From Sesamum alatum (taxonomy: Eukaryota; Streptophyta; Magnoliopsida; Lamiales; Pedaliaceae), in the NCBI GenBank assembly GCA_034509735.1, contig JACGWO010000001.1, positions 33,669,966 to 33,733,965 of the forward strand: DNA of 64,000 bases. Reading direction: 5' to 3'. Positions 45,220 through 55,927 of this stretch are shown one piece after another. A program made the translations under genes and the position numbers. The notes under the pieces are model-generated. The model did no database searches. It was not told the origin of the DNA and worked only from the letters and a program-made list of their open reading frames with translations. Within the stretch, counting starts at the first letter, position 1. Each line of letters starts with the position of its first letter.

Positions 45220-46740
45220 TTTAAAATCTACATTTTAGAAAACAGCGCACGATCAGCAGAAAATAAAAGACGGTGGTTTGATAAAATAATTAAATGCATG
45301 GACTTTAGTCATTTAATCCTCCCACTATTTATACGAAAATACGGTACTCTCAAACGTGATTTTCGGGAAATTCTTTCCAAGTGGGCTTGGGATCCACAGC
45401 GATTTTTCCCATACCCCGCTTTTACGATTCGCATGGAAAAGATCCTGTGGGAGGTATTCCATACATTCTCGTTCCACGAGATTCCCAAGATTATTGCCTC
45501 ACCCTTTCACATGATCCCAAGGACTCCAAGCGAATCATGTTAATTGGGCGTTAGACCCAACCCAATCGACCGAGCCACGGACCCACTGGTACCCCCACGA
45601 CTCGTGAGACAGGTAGCAGCAGCCTGCTTTTCGTTCATGACATAATGCAGCTTCTTTTAAGTACAATAACGTGCCACGACTCGTGAGACCACGCTATTGA
45701 CCCAAAGCAGCTTCCTCACTATGCCACGGATTGGAAGGCATGGACAAACTCCTAGAGTTCATGTCCACTTTGTCTAGGGTCTAATATTTTGACATTGGTC
45801 CAACCAATGTGAGAGTAAGAAATGACCGAGATCTCAAATAAATAAATATCTACACATACATCCATAATGCGTAAATAAACCATCCACAGTAGTTCTACGA
45901 TAAATAAACAACCCATTCATTCATCATCATAACCACATGCAAAAATTAAAGCCTAGCACGCCCCTGTTGGATGATCACGAGCCCGAATCCTATGCGACCC
46001 ACTGAGCCCGCAGTGGATCTATGGTCAATCTAGGGTTGGTCCTATACTATTACATTAATAGTAACCCAATCATCATGCTGATGGACCTTGGTCTCTTTTT
46101 CTCTTTCTTCACTTCATGGAAAACTCCAAGGGGGCCTCCCGTCTGGGCTCTCCATGTGGTCCTTCCTTCTTCTCCACCAATTACAAAAATAGAAACCTCA
46201 CTCCTAGTCTACTCTCATTACATATTAAAAATAGAAACCCCAGCGAAAACCCGGGGGGAGTACATAAGGAGGGAGGTAGAATGCCTTATAATTCCAAGAC
46301 AACTAGAAAGAGAGAAGGAGAAAGCAGTAAAAGAGGCACACAGTCCCAACAGAAAATAAATCATACATCTGGTCTAGGGCTCGCGATCATCCATTTCCAT
46401 CCAACACACATAATCACATGATCCAATCATATAATTACAAAATACCAACAACATATGATTTCCAATCATAAATATCCAAAATAATAAATAAATATGTGCA
46501 CAACGTGTGAAAAATAAAACACAAATATTGGTATATTATTTTCTCGTTTTAGGAAAACCTTTCCTCATTATTTTAAGTAAATTACCCCGGGATTCCAAAT
46601 CCAATTTATTTTACTCCTAAAATAATGTCTTTAGAAAAATAGGCATAATTGAACCAAAAAATGATTTTTCAGAATTAATTCAAAATGAAAACTGAAAATA
46701 ATTAATTAAAAAATAAAAGAAAAACACTACTAGGGTTTTG
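45220..46740 (-). mobile_element. B2 leader, gag-proximal part
   Basis: The counterpart of B1 28666-30169 in reverse: conserved segment with the paired palindromes (45596-45606 and 45675-45685), the CACTGAGCCCGCAGTGG hairpin (46000-46016), a polypurine run, then AT-rich sequence up to CTAGGGTTTTG at about 46730. No gene. Confidence 0.76.
45596..45685 (-). promoter_or_regulatory. Paired palindromes in the B2 leader
   Basis: Two perfect copies of CACGACTCGTG in the plus reading (45596-45606 and 45675-45685), spacing 79, equivalent to the pairs in A1 and B1. Confidence 0.6.
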
Positions 46741-47156
46741 AAATCCTAGCAGCAGCAGCCGCCGCCGGCAGCGGCCCGCCGGCACGCGCACAGCGCAGCA
46801 GGCTCAGCCTGCCGCCCTTGCGCGCGCGAAGGCGCTGATTGGCCGGGCGCGCGCGCGCAGGCCCCTTGCCTGCGTGCGCGCGCGCCTGGCCGGCAGCGCG
46901 CTGCGCGGCCTGGCATTCCGGCAGGCTGCCGCGCGCGCAGGCTCCCTTGCCTTGCGCGGGCGCTGGCCTGCTGGCTGCCGGTCGTGCCGTGCGCAGTGCG
47001 CGCGCAGACGCGCACTGGGCACGCCTACCGGGCGCGTGCGCGCAGACTCCTCCGTCTGCGTGCGCGCGCGCCTGGCGGCGCTACACAGAGCCCGTCCGCG
47101 CGCGGACTCGCAGGCGCGCAGCCTTGCGCGCGCGCGCGCGCGCATGGGAGCGCTTG
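46741..47156 (-). repeat. GC-rich block of the B2 leader, joined directly to the LTR
   Basis: Same block as B1 28207-28665 in reverse, with long CGCGCG runs (for example near 47125-47145). It meets the truncated 5' LTR at 47156/47157 (GCGCTT, then GCCGGGAATTGCGCG). The AT-rich first leader part and the PBS that precede this block in B1 are missing. Confidence 0.82.
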
Positions 47157-49135
47157 CCGGGAATTGCGCGAATGCGGAAGCACGATAAAATTAAACATAC
47201 GAAAAATAAAGCATGCTTTTTAATTTAAAAGAACACGCTCAAGGGGTGTGCCCTTGAGGTTCCTGGGCGTTCGGTGTATCTCATGATCATAAAGCATGTA
47301 AAGAAGTCATGGAGGCCATAGAGTTGAAAATTAAAGAGGGACGAAAAAAGTAAAACGAGACCTACCCGTTGTCGTTTTCGTCTTCAACAGCTACTGGCGT
47401 TGTTCCCCGTTTTGCACCGAGATCTCGTTCTTGAGACCCTCCAAATCGTGACACACGATCCACGGACGTATCTTGCACGTCGTGCTAGCAACGAACAAGT
47501 GTATTATTTTTGGAGTGGATGAATCAACAACACGTTATCGATTAACGGTATTGATTCATCTAAGTTCTAATGTTCCAAGAACAAAAGAACTAACAAATAT
47601 TTTCTTGCTAGAGAGAGAGGGGGGCGGACGAGAGATGAGGAGAAGGGGAGAGTGTGTGTTGTGTGTGTTTTCAAGAATCATCATCCTTCAATAGTTGGAG
47701 GCTAGAGGTTTATATAGAGGAGGAGTTTAATCCTCTTTAAACTCCAACTCTAAGAACTCTAATTTGACTAGGATTTTGACCTAGTCAAAGTCCTAGTCAA
47801 ACTAGTGTTTGACCTAGTCAAACGAATTCTAGCCTTCCATCTCCCCTTTCCATCTCAACCGTTGATTTTAATTTAATGGAATATTTAAATCCCATTAAAT
47901 ATTCCAAAAGGCTAAAAGAATAAATATAATATAATAAATAAATATTATTATTTATTCTAAGCCCATTAAATCAACCCTTTAATAAATCCTATTTATTAAT
48001 TTAATTCCCTTTATCAAATAGAAGGAATTAATTTCTCCAAGAAAATATAGGACCCGATTAAATCTAATTTAATCATTCCTTTACTCCAATATTTAATTCC
48101 AAATTAAATACTAAGTGTGTGTGTGTGGATAGTATGTGACTCTTTAGGTTCACCATTGAGCTAGACTTGGTCGGATTCCTAGAATCCGCCTGTTACCATG
48201 GGTGGCCATCTAGCAACGGTCCATGGCACTAGAGACTAGGTGAAATATTCGGGGATGAACATTTAGGCTCTAACAGTACACTTGTCCTTCTTTCTTCGGT
48301 CTCATCACTTAAGGTCTAGGGCACGGAAAATGCAGGTACCCATTTTGGACCTAACAGTCGGTCTGTCCTTACTAAACGCCGCAAGGGAAACCTTTCCCTT
48401 CTGTTCAGTTACTGTGGCCACAGATTTCAGGGACAAGACACAGAGCATACATGAGACTCAACTGTCAATACCTTTTGACAGGAGACAGATCCTTTCTTGG
48501 AAACTACTGGCACTTTGTACACCCGAGCTGCACTAGACATGGCTTATGACTACTCTAGAGTATTTTGGCAATCTCTCACCATATCTAAGATACAGACCTG
48601 ATGCACAGGTAAACTCAGCAGTTCCTCAAGTCAAAGGACTTGGCCTGTACTGTTGGAACCGGGAATACACGTCATACCTTGCTGACCATACTCAAGGTCC
48701 TCAGTAAGACGGTTCCCGCGAGTCACCTCAGTCAGCTGCTTCCTAGCACGCTGACCTACTAACACTGCTTAGACGACCTTCGTCACCCGTCGATGAAATA
48801 CGACAGCAGATGCTTAGTGCAAGTCTCAAAGGGAATCCCGGTACCCATTTTCGGGATTCCTTGACTTGGAGATTTCCGGACTGATTCGGGAAAACTGATT
48901 TCATGGACCTACCTCCAAGCGTAGTCCCAGTCCCCGAAATCGTTTCTCAGTCCGTGGGCTTTGTTTGCGTAGTGAACAGAAATGTAAATGCAGATAAGTG
49001 AACGTAAACAAAGTATTGCCATATGAATTTTCACTTCTTTATTCATAAATGTTTTTTATCAAATACCAAAGAATTGTCTAGACATAGGTTACATATTCCT
49101 GCCAAAATTGGCTTACATGGTCACCTATTCTAACA
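47157..49135 (-). mobile_element. 5' LTR of B2, truncated at the PBS side
   Basis: Family B LTR from CCGGGAATTGCG (47157) to CTAACA (49135), about 1979 bp. The terminal TGAAAGAAATCG... of the other copies is absent. Dyad at 48412-48423, TATA box minus strand 47709-47716. TSD TATTG follows. Confidence 0.9.
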
Positions 49136-49140
49136 TATTG

Positions 49141-49517
49141 CATAAACGTCCAACGTCTGTCACCGATGAAACACGATACTCATTTAATGAATGCAATCCT
49201 TAGTGCAAGTCTCTATAGGACCCTTGATGCCCAATCTCGAGGTCCTCGACTTGGAGTGCCTCAAACCTATCTACAGAAGTTGGTTCTATGACCGCCATCC
49301 TATGCACGGTTCAACTTCTTGGATTCATATATTTGGTCTGTGGGTGTTTGTTGTGACATCGAAACGACGTTCAATGCAAGCAGTACGCACAACAAACTCA
49401 TCGTTGCCAATGATGAATCCTTACTACATTCATCAACATAATATTACTCATTCAAAGATTGACGAATGGTTCTCATAATGACCAACCACATTGACTTTCT
49501 GGTCACGTATTCTAACA
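49141..49517 (-). mobile_element. 5' LTR of element C, outer piece
   Basis: Continues 39166 after removal of B2 and matches the C 3' LTR from about 17236 to 17612. It ends CTAACA at 49517, directly followed by TSD copy AATGA. Confidence 0.88.
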
Positions 49518-49522
49518 AATGA

Positions 49523-50430
49523 CCTATCTGACCACATGTGCTGCAAGGTCCTATGGGTGCGACATACCACATTGCAGCTCCAAAGTTGTCCATTCTCTGT
49601 GTTAGAGCGGCCATCTGAGGAGATAGTGCCGTCACGACGTCGACTTGGTGAGCTCCGACTCCTCATCAGTCTTGACCATACGAATACAAACTAGATGCTA
49701 TCTCATCAATGAGGATAAACGCTTCTGATGGTAGTTTCCTCATGATATTGCCACCTACAGCAGCATTAATAGTAGCCCGGTTAGACAAAGTCACTTCATT
49801 GTAGAATGTTTGTACCTCTCTCCATACAGGTAGCTCATAATGAGGGCACTTTCTAAGCATGTCCCTAAAACGCTCCGATGCATCATACAATGATTCCCTA
49901 TCAAACTGCACAAAAGAAGTAATATCATTGAACAACGTAGCAGTTTTAGACGGGGGAAAGTATTTAACAAGGAATTTTTGTGTCAATCCCGCCCAAGTCG
50001 TAATACTACCGGCAGGCAATGACTGCAGCCAATCTTTGGCCTTATCACATAGCAAAAATGGGAACAGTCTAAGTCTAACAGCATCATCACTAACACCATT
50101 AAACTTAAAGGTATCACAAATTTGGAGAAAGTTAGAGATGTTTGTTAGGATTCTCGTCAAGCAAACCGAAAAACTACACGCGCGCTTGGATTATTTGGAT
50201 AATGGCTGGCTTGATCTCAAAATTGTTGGCCTGGACCGTGGGCTTGGCAATGCTGGATTATCACCCCATCAGCTGTTGGGAAAGAGTATTCCATCATTGG
50301 CCTTTCTACAGCTCTTGCGTTTTCCATGACCGATTCTGTGAATGCAAATAGATCTTTCGTATTGGAATTTCTACTACTTTCGCCTCTCTCGATGGTGTTA
50401 TTCTGTTGGTGGAAGGTTATCTCAATTTCT
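49523..50430 (-). pseudogene. Athila-like gypsy gag, N-terminal and capsid piece
   Basis: Minus strand. An N-terminal segment with ANNFEIKPAIIQ (about 50170-50240) has a stop and a frame change; then comes a clean 164-codon stretch (50160-49666) with the retrotransposon gag domain: DTFKFNGVSDDAVRLRLFPF, KDWLQSLPAGSITTW, KFLVKYFPPSKTA, FRDMLRKCPHYELPVW and AGGNIM-like sequence. After a TGA the same frame continues to the start of a zinc knuckle (CSTCGQIGH), where element C is inserted. The other half is at 14932-15551. The start codon is not certain; it should lie near 50360-50510. Confidence 0.88.
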
Positions 50431-50587
50431 AGATCAAATTATGCTAACTCCCCACCACTACTTCATGTCATCAAACTCGAAACCAAAGAAAGAGGACAAG
50501 TGAGGTAAAAACAGAAAAATAAAAATAAAGCAAAGAAAAATCCAAATTAATTAAGACTAGGAAATTATGATATTATTTCAAATTAAA

Positions 50588-50605
50588 TCCCCGGCAATGG
50601 CGCCA
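50588..50605 (-). other. Primer-binding site of the Athila-like element (TGGCGCC type)
   Basis: Minus strand TGGCGCCATTGCCGGGGA, one base from the TGGCGCCGTTGCCGGGGA site known from Athila elements and assigned to Asp-tRNA. It lies a few bases from the probable LTR end at 50612. Confidence 0.85.
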
Positions 50606-50611
50606 AAAACT

Positions 50612-51951
50612 TGATTGCAGAAATATGTACTAGCAACTGCACTAGCTATCAAGTAGTATAAAAGACATCAAACTCATGAGAATTCAATGAAGTAATTACC
50701 ACAACTATGACTAGCCTCTAATTACTTGGACGATCGAAAGTTTGGATGATTTATGGAAACTACTAAAAAGCAATAAATCAACTATAGCAAGCAATTACGT
50801 TGGAGACAAAGAAAACACAGATTGAGAGCGAAGTGCTACGGCTATAGGTCCACCTAATTGATACAAAAAATTCAATATCAACAAAGTAATCGAACAAACA
50901 AGTATTTTCACACACCGAGATTTTTTCAATTTAATCTAATACACTCTCTCGAGCTATATCGAACCTATTACTATCAAGGGATCAGGGGATCTCTCCTCTC
51001 CAAAACTCATAATAATAATGCATTAGGATCTATGCCAATGTATATCTACACATCATTCAATCCACACCATGAATTATTCTATCCACTATGTTAAATTCCC
51101 TCTCGATTCATCAACATAATTAATAAAATCTAAAAGGTGATCAATATCTCAAATAATAGCAACAAACACAATACCTCATGGATATGCAAAAATAGCGAAC
51201 TAGATTAATCCAGAAAATATTTAACATATTGTATTAATTAGGCTTTCCACAAAGCTCTAGCACAAAAGATAATAGTTCATCCTAAATCGAACTAAAGCTA
51301 AAGACAAAGATTGAGAAAAACTCATGGAGTAGTGGATTGGCTCGATGGTTGTCACTCCAATGCCAAATCTCCTTCTTCACGTGCTCCTCACCTTTTTCTT
51401 TGCTCTGAAAACATCTATGTCTCTGCGAATTTCTGAAAATTGAATGTCTCTCTCTTTCGATCTTCTCCTCCTTTTATAATTGGACCTAGCTACAGTAAGA
51501 AAGGAAAGTATTCTACCTACCTTAAACTATTTTTTTCTTTCCTAACTCTTTACTTATCAAACGTCTAGCCCTAATTACAAAGGAGATAAAAAAAGGAAAT
51601 AAAACTCTTCTTCATATTGCTGAAATTCAGACTTCAGGATCACCCCATCTGCGATTTTTGCCCAGCGAACATTTGATAACCCGTGGGCCACGGGTTATGT
51701 GATTTGCGTTTCTGTCACATGAATCTCTGATAGCCCGTGGGTCACGGTCTAACTTGTGCTCATTTCTGAAGAATTCTGACTCTTTCCTTTATGTTTGAGC
51801 TCTTTGCTTGCATTCGCCTTTTTTCTATGAAAGCTCCTAAATGTCACAAATGTACCCAAGAGCAAGCATCATATCGAGGGAAATAAGGGCATAAACACAA
51901 GAATATATCGTGTAATTTCCTCTAATCAAAAAATACCAAAGCCCCACACAA
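50612..51951 (-). mobile_element. 5' LTR of the Athila-like element
   Basis: Region right of the PBS with no coding content. The inner edge is set by TGATTGC at 50612 (CA end on the minus strand). The outer edge is uncertain and placed where the sequence changes character near 51951 (CCCACACA, that is TGTGTGGG on the minus strand). A TATA box is at 51472-51478 (minus). Two GATA-GCCCGTGG-like palindromic units lie near 51678 and 51727. No second copy is present in the window to confirm the length. Confidence 0.65.
51472..51478 (-). promoter_or_regulatory. TATA box of the Athila-like LTR
   Basis: Minus strand TATAAAA followed by GGAGGAG, in the LTR about 860 bases before its inner edge. Confidence 0.5.
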
Positions 51952-52548
51952 GAGCTCGCTCATTCTAAGAGATGGCCCAAAAGGAACACTGGTCTAGCCC
52001 AAGAAAGACCAGTCAGGCCTCTCCCTAGCAGAGGAGAGGCCCAACCCAGGCAAAGGGTGGTAGCCCAACCAAGGCAGTCCAGGGTAGAGGTCGAGCTTAT
52101 CAGGAAGTCCGGATAAGGGTAGCCCTAGCTTTATCCTCATCTTCGCAAGACTCCTCCAACCACCCTCCTACTTTCTAGGAGTCTAAATGCTGCAGGAGTC
52201 TAAGGAGGCTGGTACTTGGCCCTCCTAGAGTCCAGGTCAACGAAGAGTCCTCCCAACTTGGGTCTTCCTTTATAAAAACTGGCCTACTTGGCTGGTACAA
52301 GTAACGGTTTTCCTTAAGCACTCTAGCACACGAATTTATTCTCTCAATTTGCACCAAGTTCATTTTATGCTAATTGTTCAGCAAATATTGTCGCTTTATT
52401 ACTTTATTCAAACTTGTTCTCCTATAACTACTTACTGACTTGAGCGTCGGAGTTGTAACGTTTTGTTTGCATATTCCCTTTTCATAGCCTGCAGAAATTT
52501 AAGATCCACTCCACTCAAGCCTAAGAATGAGCTTTTTCACTCACATCA
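51952..52548 (+). mobile_element. LTR (3' part) of a Tat-like gypsy element
   Basis: Sequence ending ATCA two bases before the PBS at 52551, followed by gag of the Tat type. The LTR start is not recognisable; the left edge coincides with the presumed Athila LTR, so it may be truncated by that insertion. A TATA-like CTTTATAAAAAC is at about 52269-52280. Confidence 0.6.
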
Positions 52549-52550
52549 AT

Positions 52551-52568
52551 TGGCGCCGTCTGTGGGAA
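52551..52568 (+). other. Primer-binding site of the Tat-like element
   Basis: TGGCGCCGTCTGTGGGAA, a form common in plant Tat-lineage gypsy elements, directly after the LTR end. Confidence 0.8.
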
Positions 52569-52591
52569 CACAGAACTAAGACGTGAGGATT

Positions 52592-53694
52592 ATGAAAATT
52601 ACCAATAGCAGATTAGGCAAGCAGAAGGACTCGGATGCTCCTACCAACCCTCAGGCATTGTAGGTACTGTCAAGAGCCCCCCTGGCTCCCTCTAAGAGGG
52701 GTGAGGTGGGATCCTCTGGTTCTTCTGACCCCTTGTCAGATCCTCCACTGGACGGCACCCCCTCATACACCTTCTCTGATAGGTTGTCCCTAGGATTGAT
52801 GGTCTATCCAAGAGATGATTATGTCCGCTATACGGACACAGATGGCAACGATCAACAATGTCCCTCTGGTAGCAGTAGCCCCCGGGCCTTGGGGAGCTCC
52901 CTCAATGGTTGGAGGGCCGGCAGAAGATGGGGAGGCCCCTCCCTGGCAGAGGCCCCTTAGACTCCAAGAGGAGGAACCAATTCTTCCTCCCCTGGCGCGG
53001 AATGAAGCTCCCCCTCATTAGGAGGCTTAACTGGAACACCTACAAAAAAGCTTGTAGGACGTGCAACACAAGATGAAGGGGGTCCCGTTGGAGGTGCAAG
53101 GCGGCATTCCGTTCAACGAGGCGGTCATGGTGGACGACCTTCCTCCCAATTGTCGGACACTGGATATTACGGAATATGATGGCACCACCGATCCACAAGA
53201 ACACATGTCCCTATTCGAGAATGCAAACCTCCTCCATCGATACATAGGTTGGATCAAGTGTTATTTCTTTGTTACCATGTTCGCCCAGGCAGCCCAACAG
53301 TTGTTCAACCGGTTACCTGTTGGCTCCGTGAGAAATTTCCACAAGTTCCACTCGCTATCCTCCACCAATTCACCAATAGCAGGAAATATGAAAAGACCCC
53401 CTTAGTATCTTCACAGTTTGGCAAAAGGATTCCGAGTCCCTGAGAGACTACCTGCTTCGTTTCAACACCGCCGCCTTGGAAGTCCCTATGGCTGTGCAGG
53501 AGGTCAAGGCACTGCCTTCTCTCAAGGACATTTGGATAGGGATTTCTTCAATTCCTTGGCGAAGAAGCCTGCACCAGACTTTGATAGCCTCTTGGCTGGA
53601 GCAACTAAGTACATTAGTATAGAGGAGGCCCAAACCTCCAAGAAGGAGGGTCGGGGCAAGAAGAGAAAGGACGCTGCATTTTTTCAGACAACTC
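52592..53694 (+). pseudogene. Tat-like gypsy gag, broken and truncated
   Basis: Starts MKITNSRLGK at 52592 with TAG at 52661-52663. After frame changes the gag domain appears from 53061: VMVDDLPPNCRTLDITEYDGTTDP, HMSLFENANLLHRY, KCYFFVTMFAQAAQQLFNRLPVGS. Then, in shifting frames, come HQFTNSRKYEKT, SLRDYLLRFNTAALEVP and DRDFFNSLAKKPAPDFDSLLAGATKYI. At least four frame changes are needed. The homology ends abruptly at about 53694; zinc knuckle and pol are absent, so the element is truncated. Confidence 0.85.
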
Positions 53695-53920
53695 ATAATA
53701 TTTTGTTGCTATTAGAACTACAAAAATCATTATAATGATAAATAAAAAATCTATATATATCATTTAATGGGAAAATGCATCATGCCCACTTGTATTATTC
53801 AAAAATAGCAATTTATCCCCTTATGTTAAAATAATAAGCAATTTATCCCCTTGTATTTTACAAATTGAGCAAAATGCCTTTCGCACGCGAGTAGTCTGAT
53901 ACACGTGCCCATTTGTCTTA

Positions 53921-53941
53921 TATATATATATATATATATAT
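53921..53941. repeat. (TA)n microsatellite
   Basis: About ten TA units just inside the left inverted repeat of the Mutator-like element. A second run lies near 54850-54868. Confidence 0.85.
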
Positions 53942-54225
53942 CTTTATTTTACAGCTATTGGATCTTATCCAACACAAATCAACGGTTCATATTACATCTA
54001 TAATAATATACGGTTCATATAAAATCTTACTTAAATTAATGGTTGACATCTTATCCTCAAAAAAATCAATGGTCCAAATTCAATTTACATATATAATTTA
54101 TATACAAAAATTCAAGATATAGTTCTGAAATATGTATAGGTATACATATATATAATATTTGTGATATATATATATAGATAGGTAATACATATATAATATA
54201 CATAGATAATATGTATGTATAGTCC

Positions 54226-54540
54226 AAATTCTTCCCTCTCGCGCCCCTAGTCGGCCGCCCCTTTCTGCCTGATATACTTATTCCCCTCCCAGCGGCGTCA
54301 CACCCTTCCCTTTCCTTTCCAATCGCCCCCTTCCCCTTCCCTTTCATGTCGCCCCCTCCCTTTTCCTAGCCGCCACCGCCTCCCTCCTCTTCCCTTCCCA
54401 TTACCCCCTCCCTTTCCCTCCCCAGCGTCCCGCCCCTCCCCTAACTGCACCATCCTTCCCCTTCCCCTACCCTCATCGTCGTTTGCCGCCTCCTTCCCCA
54501 TTGTTGCTGCCGCGCCCACGGCCTCCCCTATTTCTTTTTA
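54226..54540. repeat. C/T-rich cassette inside the Mutator-like element
   Basis: A 300 bp polypyrimidine stretch (CCCCTTCCCTTTC type, with CGCC and GCCGCC words) in an otherwise very AT-rich element. The minus strand is open for 73 codons of Gly/Arg/Glu-rich low-complexity sequence. It could be a captured piece of host 5' UTR or coding sequence, or just a simple-sequence expansion. Confidence 0.6.
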
Positions 54541-55101
54541 GTTTTTTTTGTATATTTTTTCAATATCATATGTATATACTCTATATATATGTATGTGTAC
54601 GTATAATTTATATTTTGTAAATAATTAGTTTGATACTTTTATATTTTTATTTATATTATATGTTTATATTGTATATCTATATATTTATATATATAATTTA
54701 TAGTTTATGTTTCTATCTTGAACAAAATTTTGAACCATCAATCTAATTCAAATAAATATGAACTATTAATTTTATCTATAAATATGAACCGTGATCAAAA
54801 TAAGGAAAGATCTAAGCCATTTTATCTGTTTATCATATCCCACCGTTAATATATATATATATATATATAAACAAGATCTAACAATTCAAATTTAAGAGTA
54901 TGTATGTTATTTCTTAGGTAAAAAATTTAATTAAAATTGCACACAGGGCGCGTGTATTGCACTCCTCACACGAGGGCGGATAAGGGTTGCTTCCTTTTAA
55001 AAAATATAGAGAGATAAATTACTTATATTTTAATACAAAGAGATAAATTATTATTTTTTAATAATTCAATGGGGTGGGATGCATTTTGCCCATCATTTAA
55101 T

Positions 55102-55918
55102 ACACATCATAAATAATAATTTTAATACAGTTGTCTAACTTTTTATCCCTGATAATATTTTTTTTTCTATAACATATTGCATTAAGTTAAGCACGCACCA
55201 GATTCTCCACCTTAAGAAAAGTTAGATATCTTTTGTTCCTAACAATTCAAATGAACTTTCAGACAAAGTGATCATTTCACAGTACTAACTACTAAAGCCA
55301 CGTTTACATACGTACCAAACTCAATAACCCTTGTTGTTTGCCGGGCCTTAAGTCTTTATTATGACATAATTGACTTCACATGCAGCCATGGAAATGATGG
55401 GTCTTATCATCTTGTCGTCCACTTTGAGTTGCCTCTACATATTTTGGAAACTTCAAACGATTGTTTAGGAAAATGAGGGAAATTTGATTACCAAACGAAA
55501 AGTATCACTGTATATATGTACATCGATCTCTGATATGACAAAACCCTGATTCGTTTTCAATTGTGGTTGTAATTAAATCATCGGCGCTGCTGGTTTTGAA
55601 AGTCGGGTTTTGAAGCCTCTGGTTTTCAATAAGATTGATGAGTGACTTCAATCTTATCTTGTCTACCAAACAAGCCAGCAGCTTAATTATGGGCTTTTTG
55701 GTCGTAGGCTGGAGCTTAATCCTATCTTTGAAAGTTGGATTATTTTGAGCTGATTGTGATCAACTTGAATACTTTGCTGTGACGGATTAAGAAAGTGACT
55801 ACGAGTATTTGAGACTGATGTACAGTTGATCCTTGATTTCTTGATGATGGTTAATTTTTATGTGTTTTGTTTTTTTAATTTTTTGATATTTTTCCTTTTC
55901 TGTGCTGAGCAAGTATAG
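55102..55918. other. AT-rich sequence without recognisable features
   Basis: Between two inverted-repeat elements. I see no open frame with a known motif, no LTR and no inverted repeat ends. It may be old unique or decayed transposon DNA. Confidence 0.5.
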
Positions 55919-55927
55919 TTCTATTCT

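Larger units (their letters stand above)
39167..49135 (-). mobile_element. Full-length defective copia retrotransposon B2, minus strand
   Basis: A 9.97 kb family B element in reverse: 3' LTR 39167-41163, gag-pol 41180-45219, leader 45220-47156, 5' LTR 47157-49135. Perfect TSD TATTG (39162-39166 and 49136-49140), inside the 5' LTR of element C. The 5' LTR lacks its last 20-odd bases, and the PBS and AT-rich start of the leader are missing; the GC-rich block joins the LTR directly at 47156/47157. It has the longest intact pol segments in the window, but stops, frameshifts and a changed integrase residue make it defective. Confidence 0.95.
15552..49517 (-). mobile_element. Copia element C, minus strand, carrying three later insertions
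   Basis: Own sequence is about 7.0 kb in pieces: 3' LTR 15552-17612, gag-pol remnant 17613-20704, leader 20705-21213 and 35957-36377, and 5' LTR pieces 38608-39166 and 49141-49517. A perfect TSD AATGA (15547-15551 and 49518-49522) brackets the 34 kb span, proving the outer ends belong together. Inside it are B1 (TSD TGAAC), a family A LTR with unmatched flanks (36378-38607), and B2 (TSD TATTG). The A LTR replaces the end of the leader, the PBS and roughly the first 1.1 kb of the 5' LTR as read left to right. C is the most decayed of the copia elements, in line with it being older than those inside it. Confidence 0.9.
53769..55091. mobile_element. Non-autonomous Mutator-like DNA element with about 150 bp inverted repeats
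   Basis: The ends form long imperfect inverted repeats: GGGAAAATGCATCATGCCC on the left and, read on the minus strand, GGGCAAAATGCATCCCACC on the right. The match continues through AATTTATC(C/T)C blocks to ACACG(T/C)GCCC about 150 bases in (left arm about 53769-53918, right arm about 54942-55091). The flanks carry a perfect direct repeat ATCATTTAAT (53759-53768 and 55092-55101). Long inverted repeats with a 9-10 bp target duplication are typical of Mutator-like elements. The 1.0 kb interior has (TA)n runs and a C/T-rich cassette and no transposase. Confidence 0.87.

Noticed and set aside
53769..55091. Inverted-repeat element as a CACTA or hAT transposon
   Set aside because: Ends do not begin with CACT(A/G), and the direct repeat is 10 bp rather than 3 or 8; long TIRs fit Mutator-like better.
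55102..55918. Possible host gene exon between DNA elements
   Set aside because: No open frame above background, no splice-like structure that I could support, and no recognisable protein motif.
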